This document shows, piece by piece, positions 23,960 through 32,584 of a DNA stretch of 64,000 bases. How positions within the stretch are numbered: position 1 is the first letter of the stretch; every line of letters begins with the position of its first letter. The position numbers and the translations under genes are program-made. The stretch lies in NCBI RefSeq assembly GCF_001612985.1, contig NZ_BDBM01000008.1, forward strand, positions 62,001 through 126,000, in the 5' to 3' direction. Source of the DNA: Nocardia gamkensis NBRC 108242. Its GTDB lineage: Bacteria > Actinomycetota > Actinomycetes > Mycobacteriales > Mycobacteriaceae. Under the pieces are notes generated by a model, which saw nothing but the letters and a program-made list of their open reading frames with translations, did no database searches and was not told where the DNA came from.

Positions 23960-24769
23960 TCAGTCCCGCAGAGCCTGCTCGCGCAGCGATTTCAACGTCT
24001 TCGACAGAATCCGCGAGACCTGCATCTGCGAACAGCCGATCCGCTGGGCGATCTGCTCCTGGGACATCGAGTCGAAGAAGCGCATCACCAGCACCTGCTT
24101 CTCGCGCTCCGGCAACGCGGCCAGCAGCGGCTTCACCGCCAGGTAGTTCTCCACGGTGCCGAAATCCGGGTCCTCGGCGCCGAGCGAGTCCAGCAGCGAG
24201 GGGCCGCCGGATTCCGAATCGTCGGTGTCGGAGGCGGCATCGATCGAAGAGGTCTGGTAGGCGTTGCGGGCGATGAGCGCCTGGGTCACCTCGTTCAGGT
24301 CGGCGCCCAGTTCCTCGGCGATCTCCCGCGCCCGCGGCATCCGGCCCAGCCGCTGCGACAGGATCTCCACCGTGGGACCGATGGTGGACTGGATCTCCTT
24401 GAGCCGACGCGGCACTCGCACCGACCAGGCGTAGTCGCGGAAATGCCTGCGCACTTCGCCCATGATCGTCGGCACCGCGAACGACAGGAAGGTCGCGCCG
24501 TGTCCCGGATCGAAGCGGTCGACGGCGGCGAGCATGCCCACCCGGGCGATTTGCAGCAGGTCCTCGAAGCTCTCGCCGCGCCCGCTGAACTTGCGGGCGA
24601 TGTGTTCGGCCAGCGGCAGGCAGCGCTCGATCAGCTCGGCGCGCACGGCCTCCCGGCGCGGATCGTCCGGGGCCAGCGCGGCCAGTTCGGCGAAGAGCGG
24701 CTCGATATTGTCGTAGCTGTCTCCCCGGGATTTGCGCTTGGCACCGGCCGGATTCGACTCGCTACGCAT
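23960..24769 (-). CDS. sigF: SigB/SigF-type alternative sigma factor
   Basis: 269 residues with regions 2, 3 and 4 of a group 3 sigma factor. Region 2: RCLPLAEHIARKFSGRGESFEDLLQIARVGMLAAVDRFDP and FLSFAVPTIMGEVRRHFRDY. Region 3: RRLKEIQSTIGPTVEILSQRLGRMPRAREIAEEL. Region 4 HTH: LPEREKQVLVMRFFDSMSQEQIAQRIGCSQMQVSRI. These match SigF of mycobacteria and SigB of Bacillus, which run stationary-phase and stress regulons. It overlaps the anti-sigma gene by 8 bp, an arrangement typical of usfX-sigF. The CsbD-like genes in this window are plausible members of its regulon. Confidence 0.92.
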   Translation of the reverse strand: MRSESNPAGAKRKSRGDSYDNIEPLFAELAALAPDDPRREAVRAELIERCLPLAEHIARKFSGRGESFEDLLQIARVGMLAAVDRFDPGHGATFLSFAVPTIMGEVRRHFRDYAWSVRVPRRLKEIQSTIGPTVEILSQRLGRMPRAREIAEELGADLNEVTQALIARNAYQTSSIDAASDTDDSESGGPSLLDSLGAEDPDFGTVENYLAVKPLLAALPEREKQVLVMRFFDSMSQEQIAQRIGCSQMQVSRILSKTLKSLREQALRD

Positions 24770-25199
24770 TATTCGAGCCGCCGCGGACCCAACGGAAGTC
24801 GACGACAGTCGGGTAGCCGCCCGCGGCGGAGTCGTGTGCGCCTCGGGTGGCCGAGACCGAATCCGTCAGCGTCGCGACGATGTGCCAGCCGAAGCCGGAC
24901 TCGTCCGGGCTGGTGTCCGACACCGTGACGGTGGACACGCGCACCTCCACCGCGTCGTCCTCGAAGCCGAATCCGCACTCGAGCTCCGCCCCGTCCACGG
25001 CGTCCAGCACCAGCGCGCTGGCCACCTCGTCGAGGGCCAGCCGGATATCGGTCACCTCATCGATGCCGAAATCGGCCATGAGCATGACGGTCTCGGCCAA
25101 GGCACGCAGCATCGCCAGCTGTTCGGAGACCGCGGGCACCCGCACGCTGATCGTGCCGGTCCGCGTAGTAGCGGGAGGAGTCCCCTCACCCTTGCTCAT
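24762..25199 (-). CDS. Anti-sigma factor, RsbW/UsfX-type histidine-kinase-like ATPase
   Basis: 145 residues from ATG 25199. A GHKL fold is seen: LALDEVASALV corresponds to the N-box (LAxxExxxN), though here the usual Asn is replaced by Leu/Val positions, and GFGWHIVATLTDSV to the G1 region (DxxGFGWxLV). It would bind SigF in unstressed cells and be released by an anti-anti-sigma protein; none is in the window. The frame extends upstream to 25367, but the MSKGEG start fits the family. The last 8 bp overlap sigF, so the two are coupled. The weak N-box suggests that ATP-dependent kinase activity may be reduced. Confidence 0.85.
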   Translation of the reverse strand: MSKGEGTPPATTRTGTISVRVPAVSEQLAMLRALAETVMLMADFGIDEVTDIRLALDEVASALVLDAVDGAELECGFGFEDDAVEVRVSTVTVSDTSPDESGFGWHIVATLTDSVSATRGAHDSAAGGYPTVVDFRWVRGGSNNA

Positions 25200-25424
25200 G
25201 CACCGCTCCCAGAAAGTCGCGCCGTCCGTCGGAGCGCTCAGCCTACGCCCTCTCGTCCACTCGCTTCGATCGGCCACGGTACAACACGTGGGTCCTCGCC
25301 CGCGGCGACAGGTCACGACGGCCCGCGCCGCGTCCCCACCACCGTCGACAATGCGGATGACCTGCACTTTCCACGGGGTGGCCTCCGCCTCCTCGGGTCC
25401 GGTGCTCGATCGTTCCCGCCCGGA

Positions 25425-25916
25425 TCATTCGGTTCCCGGGGCAGGCAACGGCCCTACCCGTTTCGGCGGAAGACGACGACGTCCGTCTCCGACCGCACGC
25501 ACCAGATCGGTGTAGGAGATCTCCAATTCCGCCAGCCTGGTCCATGCCGCGTGCATGCGCTCGCCACCCGGATCGTCGTTCATCAGCAGATGGAACGCCT
25601 CTTCCGCCACGGCGGCCATCCGGTCGATCATCACGCCCAGGCTGACGTCGTGCAGCCGCACACCCGGCGCGGCGGACGGCAGCTGCAACGTCGCCCACGT
25701 GTCGATCCGGTCGACCAACTCGGCACGGCGCCGCTCCAGCTCGGCCAGGTCCCGCGCCTGCTCACGCCGCTGCCGGTGCAGTTCGGTCAGCTCGCGTGCC
25801 CACCGGCTCACCGGGCCCTGCACGTGCTGACCGCCCAGCGCGCACAGCAGAGCGCTGGGGCTCGGCAACGCCGAACTCTCGGACGGCTTTCGTGGTCGCG
25901 CACGCTGGACCAGCAT
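25425..25916 (-). CDS. DUF4254 domain-containing protein
   Basis: 163 residues. The DUF4254 pattern is visible: LTELHRQRREQARDLAELERRRAELVDRIDTW, the turn TLQLPSAAPGVRLHDVSLGVMIDRMAAVAEEAFHLL, and AWTRLAELEISYTDLVRAV. It is an all-helical protein with many Arg/Glu heptads and may form coiled-coil dimers. An AGGAGG lies just upstream of the ATG. The family is restricted to a few phyla and has no known function; actinomycete copies often stand alone. It is 225 bp upstream of the anti-sigma gene, on the same strand. Confidence 0.75.
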   Translation of the reverse strand: MLVQRARPRKPSESSALPSPSALLCALGGQHVQGPVSRWARELTELHRQRREQARDLAELERRRAELVDRIDTWATLQLPSAAPGVRLHDVSLGVMIDRMAAVAEEAFHLLMNDDPGGERMHAAWTRLAELEISYTDLVRAVGDGRRRLPPKRVGPLPAPGTE

Positions 25917-26025
25917 CGGCTACCTCCTCGGCACGACCACACCGATGCCGCGGCCGGTCGTCGAAGCCTTCATCGGGACAGCGTTCATTCCGGAACGGGC
26001 ATGCCCGCGCTGGGCGCATGCAAAC

Positions 26026-26451
26026 TCACAGTGGCGCAGTGAGTTCGAGATGTATGCCGTCGGGATCGGAGAACGACAGGATAGCGATGCCGAAATCGGC
26101 CATTTCCGTGATCTTCCCGTGTTCGATGCCCGCCTCGGACAGGCGCGCGGCCGCGGCCACCAGATCGTCCCGCGCGGGGACGGCGAAGCTGAGGTGGTCC
26201 AATCCCACACGCTCGGAATCGAATCGATCCGTCGCGGCGGCCACCGGGCGCAGGCCGAGCAACATCCCGTTGGCCTGGAACACCACCCCGCCGAACAGGC
26301 GCATCGGGTCGGCGCGCACCGCAGGATCGTCCGGGCTGCCAGGGGATTCGGCGGCGATCGGGAAGCCGAGCACGTCTCGGTAGAAAGCGCGGGACCGCGC
26401 GATATCGGTCACCGTCAACCGGATGTGGTGGGTCCCGGTGGTTTCGATCAT
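26026..26451 (-). CDS. VOC-superfamily (glyoxalase/dioxygenase-like) protein
   Basis: 141 residues, a single VOC module of two beta-alpha-beta-beta-beta repeats: THHIRLTVTDIARSRAFYRDVLGFPI and then VGLDHLSFAVPARDDLVAAAARLSEAG, ending with LSFSDPDGIHLEL. The candidate metal ligands are His in THHI, His in LDHLSF and Glu in HLEL. Such proteins include glyoxalase I, ring-cleaving dioxygenases and resistance proteins; the reaction cannot be assigned. It is divergent from the GlxA-type regulator (start 26590), which may control it. Confidence 0.85.
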   Translation of the reverse strand: MIETTGTHHIRLTVTDIARSRAFYRDVLGFPIAAESPGSPDDPAVRADPMRLFGGVVFQANGMLLGLRPVAAATDRFDSERVGLDHLSFAVPARDDLVAAAARLSEAGIEHGKITEMADFGIAILSFSDPDGIHLELTAPL

Positions 26452-26589
26452 GGTCACGCGAACTCCCAAGCGTCGAGGTACTGCGGGCTCGAACGACTCC
26501 GCCGGCGGCGAGCCGTCTCGCGATGACAGTAGGACAGAACTTCCGCGGAACGGAGTGTCGTGAACGACATCTTCGGTACCGTTTCCGAC

Positions 26590-27563
26590 ATGGACGTCGT
26601 TGTCTTCGTGGTGGACGGGGTAGCCGATTTCGGATACGCCGCCTTGCTGGAGACCTTCAACACCGCCAACGCCGTGCGCACCGAACTGGCCGACCCGCCG
26701 CAGCCGTGGCGGATCCGCAGCGCGTCGTTCGGCACCACGGTGCGGTCGGGCAACGGCAACACCGTGCCGACGATCCCGCTCGACGAGCTCGGCGACGAAT
26801 TCGAGCTGATGATCGTGCCCGCGGTCAACGTGCTGGAGGCCGCGGCGCTGATCGAACTCATCTCCGCACCGGCCAGCCGCCCCGTGCTCGACCGGCTCGT
26901 CGCCGCACGGGATCGAGGAGCTCATCTGGCCGCCGCCTGCACCGGAACGTTCTTCCTGGCGGAGGCGGGCGTGCTGGACGCTCCGCGGCGACCACGAGCT
27001 GGTGGCTCGGCCCCAGCTTCCGGCGCCGTTATCCGCGCGTCGAACTGGACGAGGGCCGGACGCTGTGCCGCGGCCAGGGCGTCACCACCGCGGGCGCGGC
27101 GCTGTCGCATATGGACCTGGCGCTGTCGCTGATCGCCTCCAGGAGCCCGGCGCTGGCCGAGCGCGCGATGCGCTATCTCGCGGTCGGCGCGGGACGACCG
27201 CAACGCGAGTTCATCGTTCCCGAGGTCATCGCCAGGGGCGATTCCGTCACCGCCGCCTTCGAACGCTGGGTCCGCGAACATCTCGGCGAGAATTTCCGGA
27301 TCGCCCACGCCGCCCGCGCCATCGGTGTCACCGAACGCAGCCTGCAACGGGCCACGCACGCCGAACTCGGCATGTCCCCCACGGAGTTCGTGCACGACAT
27401 CCGCCTCGAACGGGCCGTGCACCTGCTGCGCACCACAGCGCTCACGGTGGACGCGGTGGCCGCCAAAGTGGGCTATCTCAACGCCGGAACCCTGCGCGGA
27501 TTGTTCCGCCGCCGTCGGGGCATGTCGATCTCCGAGATCCGCATGACGCGCGTGTCGTATTGA
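26590..27563 (+). pseudogene. GlxA-family AraC regulator, frameshifted
   Basis: Two adjoining frames together make a full GlxA-type regulator. Frame one (from ATG 26590, MDVVVFVVDGVADFGYAALL) carries the DJ-1/PfpI-like N-terminal domain up to the phrase ACTGTFFLAEAGVLD. Frame two resumes with ATTSWWLGPSFRRRYPRVELDEG and continues to the AraC HTH (FRIAHAARAIGVTERSLQRA... TVDAVAAKVGYLNAGTLRGLFRRRRGMS). The break is at about 26977-26985; one missing base (GACGC instead of GACG-G-C) would restore the frame. Either a recent inactivating mutation or a sequencing error. If intact it would probably regulate the divergent VOC gene. Confidence 0.8.
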
Positions 27564-27609
27564 GTCGAGCGCCGGAAGCGGCCGAGGAACCCGCGCGAGG
27601 AGGATCCCC

Positions 27610-29574
27610 GTGACCGATCAGCAGTTCACGACCACATCCGACGAGGCACGATTCCCGGCGTCCGCCGGGCCGACCGCGCACGACACCGCGCGGCTGAGCG
27701 TGGTGATCGCCGCACTGGGCGTGGTATTCGGCGACATCGGGACCAGCCCGATCTACACCATCCAGACCGTGTTCAACCCGCGCGACCCGCATCCGGTGCC
27801 CGTCACCACGGACAACGTGTACGGCGTGGTCTCGCTGATCTTCTGGTCGGTGACCATCATCGTCACCGTCACCTACATCCTGCTGGCCCTGCGCGCCGAC
27901 AACGACGGCGAGGGCGGCATCATGGCGCTGATCACGCTGCTGCGCCGGTGGGGCTCGCAACACGGGCGCCGCCAGACCGCGGTGCTGGCGGCGCTGGGCA
28001 TCTTCGGTGCTTCGCTGTTCTTCGGCGACAGCATGATCACTCCGGCGATCTCGGTGCTGTCCGCCGTCGAGGGAATCGAGGTCGTGGAGCCGTCGCTGCG
28101 GGAGTTCGTCGTGCCGATCACCGCGGTGATCATCGTGACGCTGTTCCTGGTGCAGCGCCGGGGCACCTCGGCGGTGGGCCGGGTGTTCGGACCTGTGATG
28201 ATCGTGTGGTTCCTGACCATAGGCGCGTGCGGGGTGGCGGGCATCGCCGCTCATCCGCAGATCCTGCGGGCCCTGTCACCGACCTACGCGCTGGGTTTCC
28301 TGTTCGGACATTTCGGCACCGCCTTCTTCGCCTTGGCCGCGATCGTCCTCGTGGTGACCGGAGCCGAGGCACTGTTCGCCGACATGGGTCACTTCGGCCG
28401 CCGCTCGATAACCCGGGCCTGGTTGATCCTGGTGTTCCCGGCGTGCATTCTCAGCTATTTCGGCCAGGGCGCGTTGATCCTCGGCGATTCCCGCCACGTC
28501 AGCAGCCCGTTCTTCCTGCTCATGCCCGCATGGGGCCGGCTGCCGCTGGTGCTGCTGGCCACCGCGGCGACGGTGATCGCCTCCCAGGCGGTGATCACCG
28601 GCGCGTACTCGGTGGCTTCCCAAGCCGCCCGGCTCGGCTACCTGCCCCGGCTGCGGATCGCGCACACCTCCGAGGCCACCGTCGGCCAGATCTACGTCCC
28701 GTGGATCAACTGGCTGCTGATGGTCTCGGTTCTCACCCTGGTGTTCGCCTTCCGCAGTTCGGCGGCGCTGGCCTACGCGTACGGCATGACGGTGACCGGC
28801 ACGATCACCATCACCACCCTGCTGTTCTTCTACATCGCCCGCCTCAGATGGAACATCCCGCTGTGGCTGCTCGCCTTGGGCGCCGTCCCCTTGGTGTCGG
28901 TGGACCTGCTGTTCGTCGCGGCGAACCTGACCAAGCTCGCGCACGGTGCGTGGCTGCCGCTGCTGATCGCGCTGACCGCGTTCACCGTCATGACCACCTG
29001 GCAGCGCGGACGCGAGATCGTCAGCGCCGAACGCGAACGACGGGAAGGGTCGCTGCGCGAATTCATCGATCACCTGCACGCGGGCGACGACCCGTCGATA
29101 CGCCAGGTCCCCGGCACGGCCGTCTTCCTCAACCGCGGCAAGCGAACCGCGCCGCTGGCCATGCGGGCCAACGCAGAACACAATCATGTACGCCACGCGC
29201 ACGTCGTGATCATGTCGATCGAGACCGAGCCCGTACCCCGCGTTCCGGCCGATCAGCGGATCAGCGTCGACTCCCTGGGCTACACCGAAGACGGGATCAT
29301 CCACGTCCGCGCCCGCTTCGGCTACATGGAGGCCCAGGACGTGCCCGGCGCGCTGGCGCTGCTCGACCCCGCCGTCACCGAGGGGCCGTTGCAGCTGGAC
29401 CAGGCGTCCTACTTCTTGTCGAAGATCGAGCTGCGCGCCGGCTCCGAGCCGACGATGGCCGCGTGGCGCAAACGCCTGTTCATCGCCACCTCCTACATCA
29501 CCGCCGACGCCGCCGAGCAGTTCGGCCTACCGCGCGAACGCACCGTCATCATGGGCGCGCACATCGAGATATAA
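27610..29574 (+). CDS. kup: Kup-family low-affinity potassium uptake permease
   Basis: 654 residues. The Kup/HAK signature GVVFGDIGTSPIYTIQTVF is near residues 37-55, followed by twelve hydrophobic segments (FWSVTIIVTVTYILLALRADNDGEGGIMALITLL is a strongly conserved block) and a cytoplasmic C-terminal domain of about 190 residues (FLNRGKRTAPLAMRANAEHNHVRHAHVVIMSIE). It takes up K+ with protons. GTG start with AGGAGG seven bases upstream. It lies 46 bp after the GlxA frame, too close for a c-di-AMP (ydaO-type) riboswitch in the spacer. Confidence 0.93.
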   Translation: MTDQQFTTTSDEARFPASAGPTAHDTARLSVVIAALGVVFGDIGTSPIYTIQTVFNPRDPHPVPVTTDNVYGVVSLIFWSVTIIVTVTYILLALRADNDGEGGIMALITLLRRWGSQHGRRQTAVLAALGIFGASLFFGDSMITPAISVLSAVEGIEVVEPSLREFVVPITAVIIVTLFLVQRRGTSAVGRVFGPVMIVWFLTIGACGVAGIAAHPQILRALSPTYALGFLFGHFGTAFFALAAIVLVVTGAEALFADMGHFGRRSITRAWLILVFPACILSYFGQGALILGDSRHVSSPFFLLMPAWGRLPLVLLATAATVIASQAVITGAYSVASQAARLGYLPRLRIAHTSEATVGQIYVPWINWLLMVSVLTLVFAFRSSAALAYAYGMTVTGTITITTLLFFYIARLRWNIPLWLLALGAVPLVSVDLLFVAANLTKLAHGAWLPLLIALTAFTVMTTWQRGREIVSAERERREGSLREFIDHLHAGDDPSIRQVPGTAVFLNRGKRTAPLAMRANAEHNHVRHAHVVIMSIETEPVPRVPADQRISVDSLGYTEDGIIHVRARFGYMEAQDVPGALALLDPAVTEGPLQLDQASYFLSKIELRAGSEPTMAAWRKRLFIATSYITADAAEQFGLPRERTVIMGAHIEI

Positions 29575-29804
29575 GCGCTGCGACTGTCGGCCGTCCGCCA
29601 CGGCGACAGCTTTGGCCGAACGTCGGTAAAGCCGACAGCGATTTCCGCTGTATCGGTTACCCGAACAAACTTTTACCCAGCATTACGACCGGGCGTTCCG
29701 GGTAGTTCGCTACTCGTGTGCTGCGGGCACCGTGACCCGACGATGGCAACAGCCGGTGCGACGACGACGTCGTCACCCCGCTCACCTCGAACCCGGAGTC
29801 CCCG

Positions 29805-31661
29805 ATGCCTGCGAAAAAGAACTCACCTTCCCACCGGTCCCACGCCGAAAACGACGATCTGCTCACCGCGCTGCGCACATTCATCCGCAGCAAAGGGGAA
29901 AGCTTCCTCGAAGACCCCAATATCTCCTCGATCGGCGTCGGCTACAAGCAAGTCGACGGAAAACCGACGGACGAGATCGCGGTGCAGTTCACGATGAACG
30001 AGAAGGTGTCCGAGCCGGAGGAGCTCGAAGCACTCGGCACGTCGACGATTCCGGAGACGGTCACCGTCGACGGGTTCGAGGTGCCCACCGATGTCCTGCA
30101 GCGCAAGTTCGAGCCCGCCTTCCGGCTGGTCACCGAAGCGGCGGCGCCGCAGCGCAAGACGCGCCAGGATCCCATCGTTCCGGGCATCAGCGTCGGCCAT
30201 CCCACCACCACGGCCGGAACGATCGGTTGTGTCGTCTACGACCGAGACGACGGGACGCCGTACGTCCTGAGCAATTGGCACGTCCTGCACACCGCGGCGG
30301 GCGCACTCGGCGACGTGGTCGTGCAGCCCGGCCCGCGCGACGACAATCGAATCGACCGCAATCGGCTCGGCAAGCTCGTCAGGTCTCATCTCGGCACGGC
30401 GGGCGACTGCGCCGTCGCCGCCATCGAGGACCGGCGGTTCAGCGCCGAGATCACCGGGCTGGACGTCGTTCCGGACCGTCTCGGTGAACCCGAGCTGGGC
30501 GACAAGGTGATCAAGAGCGGCCGGACCACGGCGGTCACCCGCGGCATCGTGCGGCGCGTCGACGTGATCGCCCGGATCGATTACCGCGGGGTCGGCCCGA
30601 AGAGCATCGGCGGCTTCGAGATCGGACCGGATCCGGCCCATCCCGCGTCCGACGGTGAGATCAGCAGCGGCGGCGACTCCGGGTCGGCGTGGCTGTTCGA
30701 ATCGGCCGACGGCCAGACCAGCACCGTACTGGCCGGATTACATTTCGCGGGTGAGACGGGCGCCGACACCGACGAGCACGCGCTGGCCTGCCTGCCGCAA
30801 TCGGTGTTCGAGAAGCTCGGCATCAGCTTGACCCCGCCGCCCGCGGAGGAAGTCGCGGCGGTGGCCGGATACGATCCGCGGTTCCTCGCCTCGCCGATAC
30901 CGCTGCCCGAGGTGGACGCGCAGCTGCGCCCCGACGTGGCGACCGCCCTCGACGGTGCCGACGTCCTGCACTACACGCACTTCTCCCTCGCGATGCGCCG
31001 CTCACGCCGCTTCGCCATCTGGGTGGCCTGGAACATCGACGGCGCCTCGATCAAGAAGCTCTCGCGCAAGAAGATCGACTTCGTCAAGGATCCGCGACTC
31101 GACGCGGACGCGCAGGTCGGCAACGAGTTGTACCGCGACAACCGGCTCGATCGCGGCCATCTCGCGCGACGCGCGGATCTGCTGTGGGGCAGCCTGCCCG
31201 AAGCGGCGAAAGCCAACAAGGACTCGTTCTTCTACACCAACATCACCCCGCAGATGGACGACTTCAATCAGAGCATGCGCGACGGGGTGTGGGGGCGACT
31301 CGAGGATGCCGTCTTCGCCGACGCCACCGTCGACGATCTCAAGGTCAGCGCGTTCGGCGGCCCGGTCTTCACCGCGGACGACCGCGAATTCCGGCAGGTC
31401 AAGATTCCCCGCGAGTTCTGGAAGGTCATCGCGTTCGAGGAACACGGTGAACTGAAGGCCCGTGGCTTCCTGTTGAGCCAGAGCCTAGACCAGCTCGAGG
31501 TCCTCGACCTCGACGAGTTCCGCGTCTTCCAGGTCCCGTTGAACGAGATCGAGCAACGCGCCGGCTTCCACTTCCCGCAAGCTCTGCGGGACGCGGATCT
31601 CCAGTTGGCACCGGAGGAAGTGGAAGCCCCGTTGACCTCGGTCGCGGACATCCAGTGGTGA
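29805..31661 (+). CDS. Trypsin-like protease / NUC1 DNA-RNA nuclease fusion
   Basis: 618 residues, two catalytic modules and no signal peptide or membrane segment. Residues 20-115 resemble the N-terminal region of NAL1-type proteases. Residues 125-340 are a chymotrypsin-fold serine protease with an intact-looking triad: His159 (LSNWHVL), Asp201 (AGDCAVAAI) and Ser292 (SGGDSGSAW). Residues 385-600 are a NUC1 (ENDO-G-like) nuclease with the DRGH motif (Asp449-His452, in NRLDRGHLARRADLLW), Asn479 in FFYTNITPQ, and Asn488/Trp496/Glu500 for metal binding. Most NUC1 nucleases are secreted; here a protease sits ahead of it in the cytosol, suggesting a protease-gated or self-processing effector, perhaps for defence or programmed death. 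It stands alone between kup and a convergent gene. Confidence 0.88.
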   Translation: MPAKKNSPSHRSHAENDDLLTALRTFIRSKGESFLEDPNISSIGVGYKQVDGKPTDEIAVQFTMNEKVSEPEELEALGTSTIPETVTVDGFEVPTDVLQRKFEPAFRLVTEAAAPQRKTRQDPIVPGISVGHPTTTAGTIGCVVYDRDDGTPYVLSNWHVLHTAAGALGDVVVQPGPRDDNRIDRNRLGKLVRSHLGTAGDCAVAAIEDRRFSAEITGLDVVPDRLGEPELGDKVIKSGRTTAVTRGIVRRVDVIARIDYRGVGPKSIGGFEIGPDPAHPASDGEISSGGDSGSAWLFESADGQTSTVLAGLHFAGETGADTDEHALACLPQSVFEKLGISLTPPPAEEVAAVAGYDPRFLASPIPLPEVDAQLRPDVATALDGADVLHYTHFSLAMRRSRRFAIWVAWNIDGASIKKLSRKKIDFVKDPRLDADAQVGNELYRDNRLDRGHLARRADLLWGSLPEAAKANKDSFFYTNITPQMDDFNQSMRDGVWGRLEDAVFADATVDDLKVSAFGGPVFTADDREFRQVKIPREFWKVIAFEEHGELKARGFLLSQSLDQLEVLDLDEFRVFQVPLNEIEQRAGFHFPQALRDADLQLAPEEVEAPLTSVADIQW

Positions 31662-31687
31662 GCCCGGACCGGTTCGCTACGTGACAG

Positions 31688-32146
31688 CTACACCGCGCGC
31701 GATTGCGGAGGGGCGGCGAATCCCTCCGCGAATTGGATGAAGTTGCGCGCGACGGTTTCGCTCTCCCGGCGCACGCTGCGTTTGAGGAGGAGACCCGGCA
31801 ACAACAGGGAGGACTGCAACTCGGTGTGATACCAGACCTGCGCTCCCGCACGGTCCTCGGACACTTCGAACCATCCACCGCCGCCGAGGCCGACACAGCT
31901 GTCCACGACCTGCCACGACACCCGGTCATCGGTCCACTCGTATTCCAGCACCTGCAGATCGGACCTGCCGAGCAGAGTATCGGCGGTCACGTAAACCCGT
32001 TGTGGCCGACCGGATTCGCCGCGGGTGGCCACGCGCGCATCCGAATACGCCGACCATTCGGGGAGCATTTCGATCGCTGCGAGGGCATCGAAGACCTGAG
32101 CGGGATCGACAGCGACGTCGAAATATATATCCGTTTTAACGCGCAT
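31688..32146 (-). CDS. SRPBCC (START/Bet v1-like) family protein
   Basis: 152 residues from ATG 32146 (GGAGGAG just upstream; an in-frame start 18 codons earlier lacks one). The helix-grip fold is evident: MRVKTDIYFDVAVDPAQVFDALAAIEMLPEWSAYSDARV, then WTDDRVSWQVVDS and a long C-terminal helix LKRSVRRESETVARNFIQFAEGF. Such proteins bind lipids, polyketides or other hydrophobic ligands; mycobacterial members of this subgroup (polyketide cyclase-like) are uncharacterised. It is convergent with the protease-nuclease gene, 26 bp away. Confidence 0.82.
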   Translation of the reverse strand: MRVKTDIYFDVAVDPAQVFDALAAIEMLPEWSAYSDARVATRGESGRPQRVYVTADTLLGRSDLQVLEYEWTDDRVSWQVVDSCVGLGGGGWFEVSEDRAGAQVWYHTELQSSLLLPGLLLKRSVRRESETVARNFIQFAEGFAAPPQSRAV

Positions 32147-32275
32147 AACTCCTCCACCCCCTGTTCCGACCCGGCCGATTCTGCCCGGGACGGTTCGCAT
32201 CCGTCAATACGTCCGCGGCCCGCAATCATCGGCTATGCGCGAAGGCCGATGTCAGAAGCTCCCCATGGTTGAAAA

Positions 32276-32293
32276 TAAGTAGTTAGCTACTTA
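32276..32293. repeat. AT-rich inverted repeat, possible operator
   Basis: TAAGTAG-TTAG-CTACTTA, perfect 7-bp arms with a 4-bp centre, inside a conspicuously AT-rich stretch (about 32265-32320) 55 bp upstream of the small gene 32348-32533. Placement fits an operator for that gene. Confidence 0.4.
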
Positions 32294-32347
32294 TGAGCTA
32301 TTGGGAGCTATAACAGTTACCGGCGAGTATCAAAGTGGGATCCGCCG

Positions 32348-32533
32348 GTGGCGACGCCGACGCACGGGGGGAAATCCTTACGCGAATTCGCGGTACAACT
32401 CCGGCAGGAACTGGGCGAGGTGGTTCATTTCCTGGCCGCAGTGCATCGGATCGGGTGCGTGCGGCCCGCACAGCCTGAGGTCCGCACCCTCATCGAAGCC
32501 ACCGCGCACACCGTCGAGGCGCGACTGTCTTGA
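32348..32533 (+). CDS. Small hypothetical protein
   Basis: 61 residues, GTG start. Helical, with the segment SLREFAVQLRQELGEVVHFLAAVHRIG and a C-terminal helix VRTLIEATAHTVEARLS. No domain is recognised and no signal peptide is seen. Its reality is supported by a perfect 14-bp-stem terminator that begins 7 bp after the stop and by the AT-rich dyad upstream, so it seems to be an independent transcription unit. Confidence 0.45.
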   Translation: MATPTHGGKSLREFAVQLRQELGEVVHFLAAVHRIGCVRPAQPEVRTLIEATAHTVEARLS

Positions 32534-32539
32534 CCGGCT

Positions 32540-32574
32540 CTCGGGGCGGGGATCCTCCGAATCCCCGCCCCGAG
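32540..32574. terminator. Bidirectional terminator hairpin
   Basis: Perfect 14-bp stem with a 7-nt loop: left arm begins CTCGGGGCGG at 32540-32553, right arm ends CGCCCCGAG at 32561-32574. Lies between the small plus-strand gene and the end of the minus-strand P450 operon and can serve both. Confidence 0.8.
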
Positions 32575-32584
32575 GTTCTTCCGT

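Noticed and set aside
27564-27609. c-di-AMP riboswitch upstream of kup
   Set aside because: The 46-bp spacer cannot hold a ydaO-type element.
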